Positions 10,371-22,100 of a DNA stretch of 38,209 nucleotides are shown piece after piece. The stretch lies in contig NAVB01000955.1 of NCBI GenBank assembly GCA_002179805.1, forward strand, positions 1 through 38,209, read 5' to 3'. Numbering within the stretch: position 1 is the stretch's first letter; each line of letters opens with the position of its first letter. This DNA comes from Acanthamoeba lenticulata (taxonomy: Eukaryota > Discosea > Longamoebia > Acanthamoebidae). Position numbers and translations under genes: made by a program. The notes below the pieces were generated by a model. That model was given only the letters and a program-made list of their open reading frames with translations, ran no database searches and was not told where the DNA came from.

Positions 10371-11428
10371 TCAGCCAAAGACACGCTTGAACACGGATGT
10401 CTGCCGTGTGTCGATGGTGTGGAAGGCCGCCACAATCGGGAACACTAACGGGTGCCACTTTGTCGTTTTCTTCGTCTTGTCGGCCGGAGCTTCGGCCTCC
10501 TTCGTCGTAAAGGACCACCGCGTCTTCCAGCGGACCAGCGCGGGCGGCATCGTGAACTCGACCACCTTCTGGCCACGCGCGTCGACGCCACGATAGAAGC
10601 TGAACAGCTTCGGCACCCCGAAGCGGCGCAAGCGAACGACCTCCTCGCCACCGCCACCGCTGCCATCGTACACGGCAAAGCGCGTGTAAAACTGGTTGAG
10701 CCACGCCGTGGCGGGCGAGCCGTAGCTCCACGGCGCGAACTCGACCACGCGGGCCAGCGTCGCGCGCGTGCGGGCGTTGGCCAACGTGATGACCTGCCCG
10801 CGGGCGCCCTGCACCGGCGGCAGGGCCGCGCCCTCGCTCGTCCACGTGCGCGTGGCCCGGCCCACGACGGTCGCGGCGCGCGGGTCGCGGTAGTGGAGGA
10901 CGGCGTCGAGGTCGCCCGGCGCGACGTCGAGCTGGTCGAGCCGGCCGAGGTGCTCGCTCGTGACGGCGTCCTGCAGGTCCCACGTGAGCCGCGGCCGCTG
11001 GCCGCGCCCGCCGAGCAGCGACTCGACGCTGACCGAGACGGCCTCCTGCGCGACGAAGCGCGGCGGGAACAGCGGCAGGCCGTCGGCGCCCTGGCCCAGG
11101 CCCTCGCGCCGGCGCCCGTTGGCGTTGGCGTTGGCATTGGCGCTGGCGTTCTCGTAGGCGCCGCGCGTGATTGCGTCGGCAAACATGCGGATGGCCGTCC
11201 CGAACAGGGAGCCCGTGAAGAGCGGGATCTCGGGGCCGCCGCTGTCTGCGTTGTTGGCGCCTCCTGGTGTGCCGCGATCGTGCGTAAGGCGCACGAAGAA
11301 GGGCTGCTGTGGTATGGTGTGATGTGTTGAAGGGGCGCACGAGTACCCGAGGTCTTGCGGTACTGGTAGACGGTGCCAAAGGGCGTGGAGCGGACCTCCC
11401 ACTCGCCGTTGCCCGTCTTTTTCCGCAT
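10371..11428 (-). CDS. uncharacterised protein (orphan), about 324 residues
   Basis: Two exons, 11428-11347 and 11263-10371, join in phase through a GTACTC donor and a CACCAG acceptor (KTSG then GANNADSGG). I do not recognise the family. Visible features are a basic start (MRKKTGNGEWEVRSTPFG), and GSLFGTAIRMFADAITRGAY, which could be an amphipathic or membrane-associated helix. A low-complexity ANANANANG stretch encoded by a GCCAACGCC repeat follows. A long beta-rich part carries aromatic and Arg residues (VVEFAPWSYGSPATAWLNQF, FGVPKLFSFYRGVD). The C-terminus is basic (KTKKTTKWHP, FKRVFG). The start is uncertain. The frame is open upstream of MRKK, and a further 5' exon inside 11429-11706 is possible. 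The opposite strand carries a 292-codon open frame that is a GC-rich shadow. Confidence 0.65.
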
Positions 11429-11823
11429 CCGTTGAATCTCCTGCTCGTCACCACAACCATCACATCACAACATCACCACGAGCAGGCGTCATGTAGCGCC
11501 ACCAAGTAAGGCTCTACTCGAGGCGGCCAGGAAATGGAAGAGAAATAAATGGAAATGAGAAAAGAATAATCTGAAGAGATGAAGTAGAGAGAGGAGAAGG
11601 TGATGTCGATGTAGGATGGGCCGCTGACAGCGCTGGGGAGTGCGTCTGCGAAGGGTTTATTGGCGCTCGTCGCCAAGCCGACGACCGCACGGTCCCCACT
11701 TCGCATCCGACCCAGAGAGAGGACGATGCTGATGGGGAAGAATATTGAGGATGAAGAGGAGAATGACGAAGAGGACGAAGATGAAGAGCTGTGGTGATGG
11801 CGAGTTGTTGTTGTTGTTGTTCT
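11429..11823 (-). other. intergenic region, J-protein 3' UTR / orphan gene 5' region
   Basis: This 395-bp gap lies between two minus-strand genes. An AATAAA on the minus strand (plus TTTATT, 11656-11661), 163 bp beyond the J-protein stop, is a plausible poly(A) signal. An open minus-strand stretch at about 11600-11706 (starting MRSGDRAVVGLATSANKPF) might be an extra 5' exon of the downstream gene. No in-phase splice to MRKK was found, so it is left out of the model. Confidence 0.45.
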
Positions 11824-13444
11824 TCAGAAGAAGACGATGGTGTCGGCCTCGTCGTAGAACCCGTGCCACCGCCTTCGAATCTCCTCGCGCTTCTTTTGCC
11901 ACCGGCGCTCCCGTCGCTTGGCGTCCTCGGTCGCCTTTTGCTCGGCCCGCGTCTGCCGTCGCGTCTCCGCCTCGTCGCCTTTGTCGTCGCTGCTGCGCCG
12001 TCCGGCCGACTCGGCCTTGTCTTTGGCGTGCTTGCGGCCCCACTTGCCCCAGTAGTAGTCGCGCCCCTGCTTGGCACGGTTCTTGCGTCGTCCCGACTTG
12101 GCCTTTGACTTGGACGAAGTGGACGAGGCGGCTTCGGCGGTCTCACCATCGCGGCTGTCGGCTTTCGTCTTCGCTTTCGCTTTCGTTTTCGCTTTCGCTT
12201 TCGCGTCGTTTTCGTTCTTTGCTTCGCGCTTTTGCCGGGACTTGTTGTCTGCCGTCGGGCCGTCGCGACCGCCTGGCGTGGACGTAGACGAGGCCCCTCC
12301 GCCGGTGCCCGCCTGAGAAGCGCGTTTCTGCCTCTTCTGCTCGCGCTTCTTGCGCTGTTTGTCCTCCCTCCGCTTGGTTCGCTGGCTCTGGCGGTGCATG
12401 CGGTGGTAGACGTCGTAGACATCCTCAAAATCGATTTCGCCAAACTCGAACATCTGATACCATCGGGCTCGCGTTCGTCGGCTCATCCTCATCGCGATCT
12501 GTTGTTGCAGACGGCCGTCGCGATGTGCAGAGGAGGCGGAGAAGACGAAGAGAGGAAAATGAAAGAGAAAAGAAAAGAAAAGAGTAAAAAAGGGATGTAG
12601 AGGAGACAATGACGGGACAAACAACGTACGTCTTGGAACATGCGCTCAAAGTCTTGAAAGATGTCGCCACGCTGTTGGTACCATCGTGCAAAGTCTTCGT
12701 GATTCATTCCGCCTGGGAATTCGTCGCTGGTTCGGCTGCTTCGTGCTCGACTGGACCCTGTGTCGGTCCCGTACGACGTGTAGGATGTGTACGACGACGA
12801 GCTATGCATGTAGACATCCACAAAAAGCAATGAGGAACAGAGCATCTTTTCTTCACCTGAGAAAACCACGCACCTGCTTGTGCGCATTCGCCGCATGCCA
12901 TCGTAGTCCTTCCTCTTCTTCTCGTCCCTCAAAATCTGGTGATGCGAAAGAGTCGTAAGCAGAGAGCATCAGACAGGTAGTATGTCGTGGCTCACCTCGT
13001 ATGCACTGGTGGCCTCTACAAAGTGCTTCTGCGCGTTCGGGTTGTTCTTGTTCACGTCCGGGTGGTACTCCTTCGCTTTCTATTGGACAAGTGCTTAAGC
13101 GCTTGGACAAGACCTGACTAAACCCAAGAAGAGTATCTTCAAGCACCTTGTAAAACGCCGCTTTAATTTCCTGCTGCGTGGCGGCGTCCTTGATGCCCAA
13201 GATGCTGTACAGATCTTTGTTGTACATCTCGTGCGCCGTCGCTACAATTCAAAGTGAGACGAGTGGGGAGGACAAGAATAAGAGCGTTCGTACCATACGC
13301 CCTGGCAGAACCGCGCGCCGTGGTGCTCCGTCCGACAATAGTTGCTAGCACGGGATGGGGCCGTAGCGTGAAAAGTGATCTATACAGTGGCACAGAGCAG
13401 CATTTGTGGCATAGCGGGGAACTGCACGGCCACCTCGTCATCAT
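11824..13444 (-). CDS. mitochondrial J-domain (DnaJ/Hsp40) protein with charged tail
   Basis: Six exons: 13444-13294, 13241-13147, 13079-12996, 12935-12874, 12801-12630 and 12498-11824; 412 residues. Residues 1-51 are Arg/Ser-rich without acidic residues and end in GSARAYAT, as in a mitochondrial presequence with an R-x-Y cleavage region. The J domain (about 55-125) reads YNKDLYSILGIKDAATQQE, KEYHPDVNKNNP (HPD at 88-90, required to stimulate Hsp70 ATPase) and YEILRDEKKRKDYDGMRR. A Ser/Gly/Tyr-rich segment and an aromatic segment (DFARWYQQRGDIFQDFERMF) follow. The remaining 200 or so residues are almost entirely Lys/Arg/Glu/Asp/Ala, including KAKAKTKAKAKTKA encoded by a TTTCGC-type repeat at about 12168-12210. 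No Cys-rich zinc finger is present, so it is not type I. The first of two consecutive ATG codons was taken as start. Confidence 0.88.
12166..12210 (+). repeat. TTTCGC-type hexanucleotide repeat in coding sequence
   Basis: The plus strand carries imperfect copies of CTTTCG / TTTTCG / CTTTCG. On the minus strand these encode the alternating Lys-Ala/Thr run of the J-protein tail. The period of six preserves the reading frame, which suggests replication-slippage growth of the tail. Confidence 0.7.
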
Positions 13445-13655
13445 CCGTTTCCAAGAAATCGCGATGCAATTGATGCCCGTATTTGTATTCTGAGGGTACC
13501 TAGAAGTGGCGAAGGGGAGAAACCGAGAGAAGGCAGTGGCGCGAGCTGCAACGAAAACCTCTCGCCGGCGTTTCATCTTCCCTCCCGGCCAAGCGTGGAT
13601 GAGGAAAGAACAAAAGAAAAAGAGAAAATTTATTTCTCTATCGTCTCCCACCCGC

Positions 13656-15747
13656 TTACTTGGCTTGCGGGACAGAGTAGTAGGCGAGCATTCCACTGCT
13701 GCACTTACGTATACACTTAGACAAATGACGCCAAGACGAACCGGAAGAGAAGAACGTACGAGTCGGACACGACGACGCCAGAGGCGGAGCCGTAGAAGAC
13801 GAATTCTCCGGAGGTTTTGTAGAGTGCATTGTTGGGCAGGTGCGGTGGGCATAGGTTGTTGTGGCCCCTGCGCTCATCGAGGAGCTGTTGTTACACATGA
13901 ACCAGAAAAGCTGAAGGGGTATATATACCATAGCTGAAAGGCGTGATCTTGCATTTTCCACAGGGTAACCTCGGGTGTGCCAAACGTGGCCATCAAGCCG
14001 GTCGTTTGATCCACCCTGATCTCTCCGATCTGGCGCTGGTAGGGATCTTGAAACACTTGTGTCGTTCGCTGCATCCTCGTATCAAAAGTGTGGATCTGTC
14101 CGTCACCTGCAAGTAGTTGGAGTATAAGAGCCCGAAGCGCCTTAGCGGTATTCTTGGCTCTGATGACATGACGGTGGGGTGCGAACCAAAGCCTAGAAGG
14201 ATTGTGTGCTCATCGCTGTACGTGTGGGTGTAAAGCTCCGATTTGGTTGTGTTGTAGAGTAGGGACTGGTGTGACTGAGTTTGCCCTCCTGAGTCGGTGC
14301 GGATATCAAAGATGTGAAGGGTGCCCGCGTCCGTTGTGCATGAGGCCAGCCACGGGTCTGGGGATGTTGAATTGAAAGAGGTGTAATAAGAAGAGAGAAA
14401 ACAGCTAGCCGTTGGTGTATGGAGGAACAACGTACTTGTGGGATGCCACCCGACGCTGCCAACCACTTCACCGCACGGGTAAATGCTGTTTTCACTGTGT
14501 TGCTGGTCCGACGTGATATCTTCGCACAATCGACTGATGTCCGTCACTGCACGTGAGCCACGACGGATACAAGTTTGAGTCGACATGTCGCGTGGGCCAG
14601 ATTGACCAGTCCATGGACGACGTACCGAACACTGAGCCATCAAAACCGCCAGAGAGCAGAAGATTACGCTTTGTGGGTGACACGGCGATTTCGCGGATGA
14701 GATCCTGTGCGCAAAGGAGCCCGCCAACGTTGAGTGATGTGTCCAGCTCGAATTGTTCTCAAGAAGAGAGCTACGTGCCTTGTGAAAGGGCGGGAAGTTG
14801 ATGGCAGCAAGGTCGTTGCGGACGTGCTGCGGTAGGCGCAGGAGGACAAGCGTGCTGGCGATGGCCACGATAAGAAGTTGTTCATCGACCCATTGGATGT
14901 CTCTCACGTGCTGTCAGACGGTGTATTCGTGAGTTTACACCGTAGTTTGTGTAAAAACCTGAGGCTGAGAGAAAGCAGGCGTCGTACATTGCTGATAGAC
15001 TGCGTCCACACGTCGGGGGCACCATTGCGCATCATAAGCCTTCCTGTATGAAGCTCCATACGACCGAATATCAGGTGGTTGCTCTTGGATCTGTGGGGAT
15101 GCTGCTCTTCGGTGCCGCAAACAAAGCGCCCACTCCCATCTCGCGCAAAGGCTGGTCGAGACAGCGCTGGTATGATAGGTGCTGTTCATCACAACCGCCA
15201 CTGTGAGACGTAGCGTTCAAGCAGATGAACCGGCAGCTCTGGCGCTTCATACCGGTTTTCCCCAGCGCGATATCGAAGAGGGAGATCACCTCACGCGGCT
15301 GCAGTTGTATACCACCTCTCGAGGAAGCCAAGTCCGCCTCTCCCGCCAGCGTGGCACCTGCCCCTGTGAACATGGCGTTGGGTCCAAGTCGAGATGTACA
15401 GAGCACAGAGCAGAGGTCACGCTCGCCGTACCAATGTTGGCTCGTGTAGGGAGGGCCTGTTGGAAGCGATGAGGCAGGTCGAAGTTGGGGACAGGAGTCG
15501 AGGGTAGCGGGTAGAGAGAGGGTAAGCTTGGTAGACCGAGCCCCGCGGGCCCGCCAGAGAAAAGGTGTGAAGGTAGCGAGGGAGGCGCGTTGGAACTGCT
15601 GGGAACGCCCCCAGAAAGGGCTTCAACAGGGGAAGCACCCGCCAAAGAGTTGTAATAGCCGCCTTGAGCTGCCCACAGCGCCTCCATGTCCGCCTGAGCA
15701 GGCGGTTGTGGCTGTGGTTGTGTGGAAGGTCGGCCGTACGGCTCCAT
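13656..15747 (-). CDS. WD40-like beta-propeller protein with Pro-rich N-terminus
   Basis: Ten exons: 15747-15432, 15363-15196, 15166-14988, 14910-14779, 14746-14626, 14546-14436, 14357-14187, 14106-13929, 13867-13760 and 13695-13656; 507 residues. Residues 1-110 are Pro/Gln/Ser-rich and probably disordered. From about 185 on, blade-like strands recur: VRDIQWVDEQLLIVAIA, REIAVSPTKRNLLLSGGFDG, VGWHPTNPWLASCTTDAG then TLHIFDIRTD, HTILLGFGDGQIHTFDTR, IRVDQTTGLMATFGTPEVTL and EFVFYGSASGVVVSDSGML. These match degenerate WD40 repeats (GH and WD dipeptides mostly lost; FD/FDIR remain). Such propellers are interaction scaffolds. I cannot name the orthologue. Exon 4 uses a GC donor (AAG|GCACGT), and the intron between exons 2 and 3 is only 29 nt in this model. 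Confidence 0.75.
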
Positions 15748-16144
15748 CTTTAAAAAAGACTGCTCCAGCGCAAGCACGTCTTATGAAGACAAGAACGTCA
15801 AGGATAAAATCGATTCTCTAAATCTTGTTCTTCTTTCTGGATTATGACAAGAACGAGGCACCACCTCAACCAAGCTTGTTTCGCGTCAGCCGCAGGAAGC
15901 CGTTCGTTGTCGTGCGAGAACGAGCGCTGGCCACGGTTCAGCGCCAAAACAGGTGAAAGCCGGCGGCATTTCATGGCACATGCAGCTCAGGCGAGGAGGC
16001 ACCGTGTTGTCCATTCATGTCGGTGTTGGTCAATGGCCAGCCCCAAGAAATTCCTGGACTATTGGCATTTTATTTTTACTTTCTCGTTAATTGATTCTAT
16101 TTTATCATTTTTGTCTATTTTTCGCGCTCCTGTTGTCTTCTCTG
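15748..16144 (-). other. intergenic region, kinase 3' UTR / WD40-like gene promoter
   Basis: This 397-bp gap lies between two minus-strand genes. It contains a direct repeat GACAAGAACG (15787-15796 and 15846-15855) with a partly inverted copy CTTGTTCTT between them (about 15824). The region nearest the kinase stop is very AT-rich (TTTTATTTTTACTTTC, about 16065-16130), as in 3' UTRs. The repeats could bind a regulator upstream of the WD40-like gene. That is inference only. Confidence 0.4.
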
Positions 16145-19100
16145 TCAAGGGGCCTCGCCCGCAGGAGCTTGGCCGCCGAATAGAGTCTGGATGGCCGCGC
16201 ACAGGGACGCAAAGTGGACGGGCTTGGTCAGGTGCAACTCGAACCCTGCGTCGGCACTTCGCTGCACGTCCTCCTCCATCCCGTAGCCCGACAGCGCGAT
16301 GCCCTGCCACATCGAAATCGATCAAAAGCACGATCAGTTATTACAATTAAAGTGAGCGCCATAATAAGAGTAATAATAAAAGCAAAGGAGGCAGCGCCAA
16401 CCTTGAGGCGGTACTTGGCCTTGAGGGCGGTCATGAGCTGCAGGCCGGTGCCGTCCGGCAGGCCGATATCGCTGATGACGAGGTCGAACGCGCCGGCCTC
16501 CTCCTCGGCCACCCGCAGTGCGTCGGCCACCGACGACGCGATCACCACGTGGTAGTTGAGCTTCTGCCGCAGCAGGCGCGACATGATCATCAACGTGCTC
16601 TTGTTGTCCTCCACCAGCAACACCTGTCCTTGCTGACGTCAGCAAGATCGTCTTTGTCTTCTTCATGATCATCATGCAGCTTCAGGAGGGACGTGCCTTG
16701 AGAGGCGGGAGCGGGTGCTCCTGGTCCTCGCGGGGCGAGAGGGGCGGCGAGTAAGAGCGAGACGTCGGAATCACCGGCACCGACGTGGACGACGTCGACG
16801 GCGATGGCGGCGCCGAGGCTGCCGAGGCCGCCGAGAGAACAGCCCGCGGCGCGGCGGGAGGCTCTCTCACGCCGCCGCTAGCGCTCATGTCGGTCGTTGC
16901 GGTCGCCGTCGCTGTTGCCGCCGTCGGCAGCGTGGGCGTGGACGTGGGCGAGCCCGAGCGGGACGAAGGCGTGAGCAGCTTGAACTCGTTCGAGCCCTTG
17001 CGCGTCATCGTCGTGTCGTTACTGGCCGCCGCCGTCTGTCGCGTATGCCAACGTCAGCGCAAAGACGCAAAATGAAACAAAAGGCGTGACGGGATGAAAG
17101 ATGGCGACGGGCACCCAACGTACGATGACGGGGAGGTGGACGGAAAAGGTGGCGCCCTTGTTGACACCGTCGCTCGAGGCCGTCAGCGTGCCCTTGTGCA
17201 TCTGCACCAGCGATCTTGGGTGATCGTTCGCGATCGGCCACACACACAAGCGCGCGCCATCAGACGTCGAGTTCCGCCAATCGGGACAGGACACGGAGGA
17301 CGGAAGGGAAGGGGATCCATTTACCGCGAGATCGAGAGGCCGAGGCCGAGGCCGCCGAAGCGGACGGTGATGGAGGCGTCGCCCTGCTCAAAGGCCCGGA
17401 ACAGATTGGGCAGGACGTGGCTCTCGATGCCGATGCCCGTGTCGGTGATGTCGATCGCCAGCATGAGCCGTCGCGACAGGAGACTCTTGGTGGAGGACGT
17501 CGTGTCCGCAGAGCTCGCTTCGCCCTGGGCCTCGCGTTGGCGCGCGTTGGCGACAGCGTTGTTGTCCCACGAGGCGCGCTTGATCTTGTTGCGCATCTCC
17601 TGGATCTTCTCGTGCTTCTTCTTCTCCTTCTCGGTCGACGGGCCGGACTCGTCTACGGCCTCGTAGTTGTACGTGCGGACCGTGAGTTTCCCGCCCTCAG
17701 GCGTGAACTTGATTGCATTCTGTTTTCGAGTTTAATAAATCAATTAATAAACTGTCCAGATTTGCGAAACTGTTCTGGGAAATGAAATGTACCTTGACGA
17801 TGTTCCACAAGACTTGCTGTAATCTGATGACCCAAGACGCGGGGTGAGTCGTGACGGACTTGTTGTCGACAGCGAGCAAGGCAGGAGGCGGGGGAGGTAC
17901 CGGGCGGGGTCGGCGAGGAGACGATCAGAGGTAGCGGCCAAGTGGGTGAAGACTTGCAGCTGCTTGAGCTTGATCTCGTGGCCCACAATCTGCAATGTGC
18001 GGTTCAGCAGCTCGTGTCCGGCCACCTCCTGCAGGTGCAGCTCGAGCTTGTTCCTGCATCGCGGAATTAGCCCATCGTCGACAACAAAGAGCAAGTCCAA
18101 GTCGAGAGCTCAGCCCGCGACGTACCGTGAGATCTTGGTGAGGTCGAGCAGGTCGTCGATAAGCTGCACCTCGAGCTCGACCGACTCGTGAATCATCCGC
18201 ACGTTCTCTTCAGCCTGCTGCGGCAGCCCCTCGCCTGCGCCCATCCCCACCACGAGCACGACCAACACCACAGAGATCAGCGCGTTGAAGCGAACAGCCA
18301 CAAGGCCAAGGATGTCGTCGGTACCGAGCAAAGCCTCCGAGAGCAGGAGCGCCGGGGTGAGGGGCGTGCGGAGCTCGTGCGAGAGCGCGGCCAGGAAGTG
18401 GTCCTTGGCGTGATTGGCCCGCTCGGCCTCGCGGAAGAGCTGCACGTTGTCGATGGCCATCGAGGCGCGTCGGGCGAGCTCCTCGCACACCGCCTCGTCT
18501 TCGCCCTCAAAGGTCGCCGTGCCAAGGGGCAGGGCGTTGCGCCCAAAGACCCACGCGCCGTAGACCTTGCCCCGGCCCTTAAGATAATACACGACAAAGT
18601 TGTCGGTCTCGGGTCGCAGCCGGCACTCGATCCCGATGCGCTCGCCATTGCACAGCGCCAGCTCCTTGAAATAATGCGTCCCTTTCGGCGACTTGACGGC
18701 CACCGCCGCCGCCGTCTGGCCGCTGCTGCCACTGCCGTGTGACCTCGGCCCGGCGCTGTCGCCGGTGGGCGTCACGAGCTTGTGGAACTGCCACAGGTGG
18801 GTGGCGGCCTGTGGCGTGGCGATGCGCTGCAGAGTGTTGTTCTCGGCCACGACGTCGAGGATGCACCAGTCGGCGATGACCGAGCCGGCGATGAGCTTGA
18901 GCGCGCCCGAGAGGAGCGACGGCAGGTGGCTGTCCACGCTGGCCGACAGCAGCCGGCCGACCTGGGCCAGCAGGGCGAGGCGGGTCTCGCTCTTCTTGCG
19001 CTTGGTGATGTCGACCGTGTAGAGCGTGACGCCGCCGTCGGCGCCCGGGTAGATGCGGCTCTCGTACCACCGGTCGCGCAGGCTCGAGTAGTAGTCAAAC

Positions 19101-22100
19101 ACGAGGTCGACCTTCTCCTTCAGGGCGCGCTCCAGGTGGCGCCGCACCACGCGGTCCTCGGTGTCGACCATGAATCGCCACACGTTGTGTCCCAGCATAT
19201 CTGTGTTCGCCGCCACATGCATTCCACGCATTCCACACACACACGAACATGTCGCAGGGGGCGTAGGTTAGATGTGTCGACAAACAGAGGCTGCCGTGGC
19301 GGGCGTTACGGCACCTTCTTTGCGGGCGCCGAGAAGGTCGGCGGCGTTGTGGTTGACGAAGGAGAAGCGAAGCTGGGCGTCGAGCGCGACAAAGGCGTCC
19401 TGGATGGAGGCCAGGATGCGGGCCAGGCGCTCCTTGCCCTCGGCCACGTCGATCCGGAGGGCGCGCTCCGTGGAGGCGGCCTCCATGCGGATGCGGGCCA
19501 TCTTGATGTGCGACGCCACGCGGGACAGCAGCTCGCGCGCCGTGAAGGGCTTGATGAGGTAGTCGTCGGCGCCCTCCTCGAGGCCCTCGGCGCTGGCCTC
19601 CTCGCCGGCGCGGGCCGACAGCATGATGACCGGCATCGTGCGGGTCTCGGGCCGCGAGCGCAGCTCCTTGAGCAGGCCGAAGCCGTCGAGGAAGGGCATC
19701 ATCACATCGGTCAGCACTAGGTCGATGGCTTGCGGGCCGGACGACCTGATGATGCTCAGCGCCTCGAGGCCGTTGGCGGCGCTCACGACCTCATACTTGG
19801 TGCTCAACAGGCGCGCGACGTATTCGCGCATATCAAAATTGTCGTCGACCAAGAGGATCCTCGCCTTGCTCGATTTCTGTCGTAGAAATAAATGAATAAA
19901 TCAATCAATAAATTGAAGACCAAGAAAAAGAACGACGAAAAAACGAAGGCGACACCTTTTTAGAACGCTTGCCGGTGCTCTTGTCCGAGAGGACGCTGAA
20001 GGTGGCGGCCGTGCGCGAGCGCGGCGACGACGGCATCTCGGGCGACGATGACGGCGACGAGGACATGGGCGTGTTCGACGAGGAGGCGGATGAGGAGGAC
20101 GAAGACGAGGACGAGGTCGACGAGGAGTACGAGGACGACTGCGAGTCGCCCGTCGCCGCGATCGGGATCGAGGGCAGCCACCACGAGGCCGTCTTGGAGT
20201 AGTTGCGCGCGTCGGCCAGCGACGTCCCGTATTCGTCCGACGCGAAGCTGCCGGGGACCATCGCTTGGCCGCTGTCGTCCAGCGGCTTGAGGCCGGTGGC
20301 CGAGATGTGCCGGTGGTGGCCCGGCCCGGGGAAGGCCGACGGCAGGGCGCGCACGATGCGCTTGATCTGGCCGGGCGGCAGATGCTGCGTCCCGAACGGG
20401 ATCCGCACCTTGAAGGTGCTGCCCTTACCGAGCTTGCTCTCCGCGGTAACCGTGCCGCCGTGCAGCCGCACCAGCTCGAACACGAGAGCAAGGCCTGTCG
20501 TCGCCCGGGCCTTTGGTAAGAAAAAGAACGAAAACGAAGCGAAAGGCAGAAGAAAGAGGAAAGAACGAAAGCGAGAGATGAGAACGCGCCTATGCCAGTG
20601 CCCTCGTGCGAGCGGCCGCCAGGCGTCTGCACCCGATGGAAGCGCTTGCCCAGAAGGGGAAGCTCCTCGGCCGGAATGCCGATGCCCGTGTCCTGCACCG
20701 CCAGCTCGGCGTGCGTTTCTGTGACGACGAGCCGTTAGGTCGAGTCACTATCGCGAGCCATCGCGCTTCCGTCGTACCAGAGAGCGCCTTGGTGCTGATG
20801 CGGATGTAGCCGTGCATGGTGAACTTGAGCGCGTTGGACAGCAGGTTGAGTACGATCTTCTCCCACATGTCCTTGTCCACGTAGACCGGCTGCTCCAGCT
20901 CGGAGCAGTCCACCAGCAGATCCAGCCCCGCCCTGCGCACAATGAATTAATAAATGAATAAATTCAATTGAAAAATCATAAAGAAATACATAAATATAAA
21001 TACATAAATGATAATAACGTACCGCTCAGTGGCCGAGCGAAAGATGGAGGCCAGGTCCTGTGTGAAGGCGCTGAGATCGACCGGCTCGAAGACCGCCCGC
21101 GCACGGCCGGCTTCGAGACGCGAGAAGTCCAGCAACGAGTTGACCAGCTTGTACAGCCGCAGCGCGTTGCGGTGGATGAGCGTCAGCTGCTCCTTCTCGA
21201 GCTGCAGCTCGGCGTTCTCCATCAGGTCCTGTCCGGCAAGGTCAGTCAGCACCGTCATAAAAAGGACGTGTCGCGTGGGCGAGTTACGCACCTCGAGCGG
21301 CCCGAGCATGAGCGTGAGCGGCGTGCGAAATTCGTGCGAAATGTTGGAGAAGAACGTGGTCTTGGCCCTGTCCAACTCCGCCAGCGACTGCAAAGGAGGA
21401 GCGTCGGGTCAGCACGCAAGAGCGAAATGTGGGAAAAGAGGCATCAAGAAGTATTACCTCTGCTCGCTTTCGTTCTTCTTCGCGGGCCATGGCGTTGGTC
21501 ACGGCCGCTGCGATGTGGCTCGTGAACAGGTTGAAGAAGATTCTGCGGGGTCACGCCACAACAACGACGTCATCAGCTCCATGGACGGCGCAGCTCACAA
21601 ACAAGCAACCAACCAAGCAAGAAACGAACCGATAGTTGTCGTCAAGTTCGTGTCGCGGATTGACTCCGGCGACGAGAATCCCGACAACCTTGTTGGTGTC
21701 GGTCTGCGACATCATCGGGAAGATGACGCACGTCCTGCTCACGCCCGTCGCGGGCCGACCATGAGCTTCAGACCTCCAAGAGAAAGAAAAAGAGGAGAAG
21801 GAAGAGGACGTACCGCGGCCGGTCGCCCCAGGCCTCGCATGGGGCCACGTCGTCGCCAAACTGGATGAGGTCGAGCAACTGCGACGTGCGCGAGGTGACC
21901 ACCTCGTGAAACAGGCTGCACCAGAACCCGCCCTGCTCCTCTTCTTGCTCCTCTGTGCTGCTCCCGCTCACTCCATCGCTCCCTCTGCGTTCCATGCATT
22001 CCATTCCACGATTAAAACATTTTAAAAGAAAAGAAAAAGAAAAAAGGAAACGCACGAGCTCGTGCGGCGGCCACGAGGAATGGTCACAACGTCGGGGCAC

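Noticed and set aside
10452..11330. 292-codon plus-strand open frame opposite the orphan gene
   Set aside because: It is highly Arg/Ala/Gly-rich with no splice structure. The minus-strand frame joins in phase to an upstream exon and has more normal protein composition.
15787..15855. GACAAGAACG direct repeats considered as a mobile-element or attachment site
   Set aside because: They are only 10 bp, with no transposase, no target-site duplication and no terminal inverted repeats. At most they are a promoter motif.
18782..19720. 312-codon plus-strand open frame opposite the kinase
   Set aside because: It is antisense to well-conserved receiver and GAF coding sequence, with composition typical of the reverse complement of GC-rich codons.
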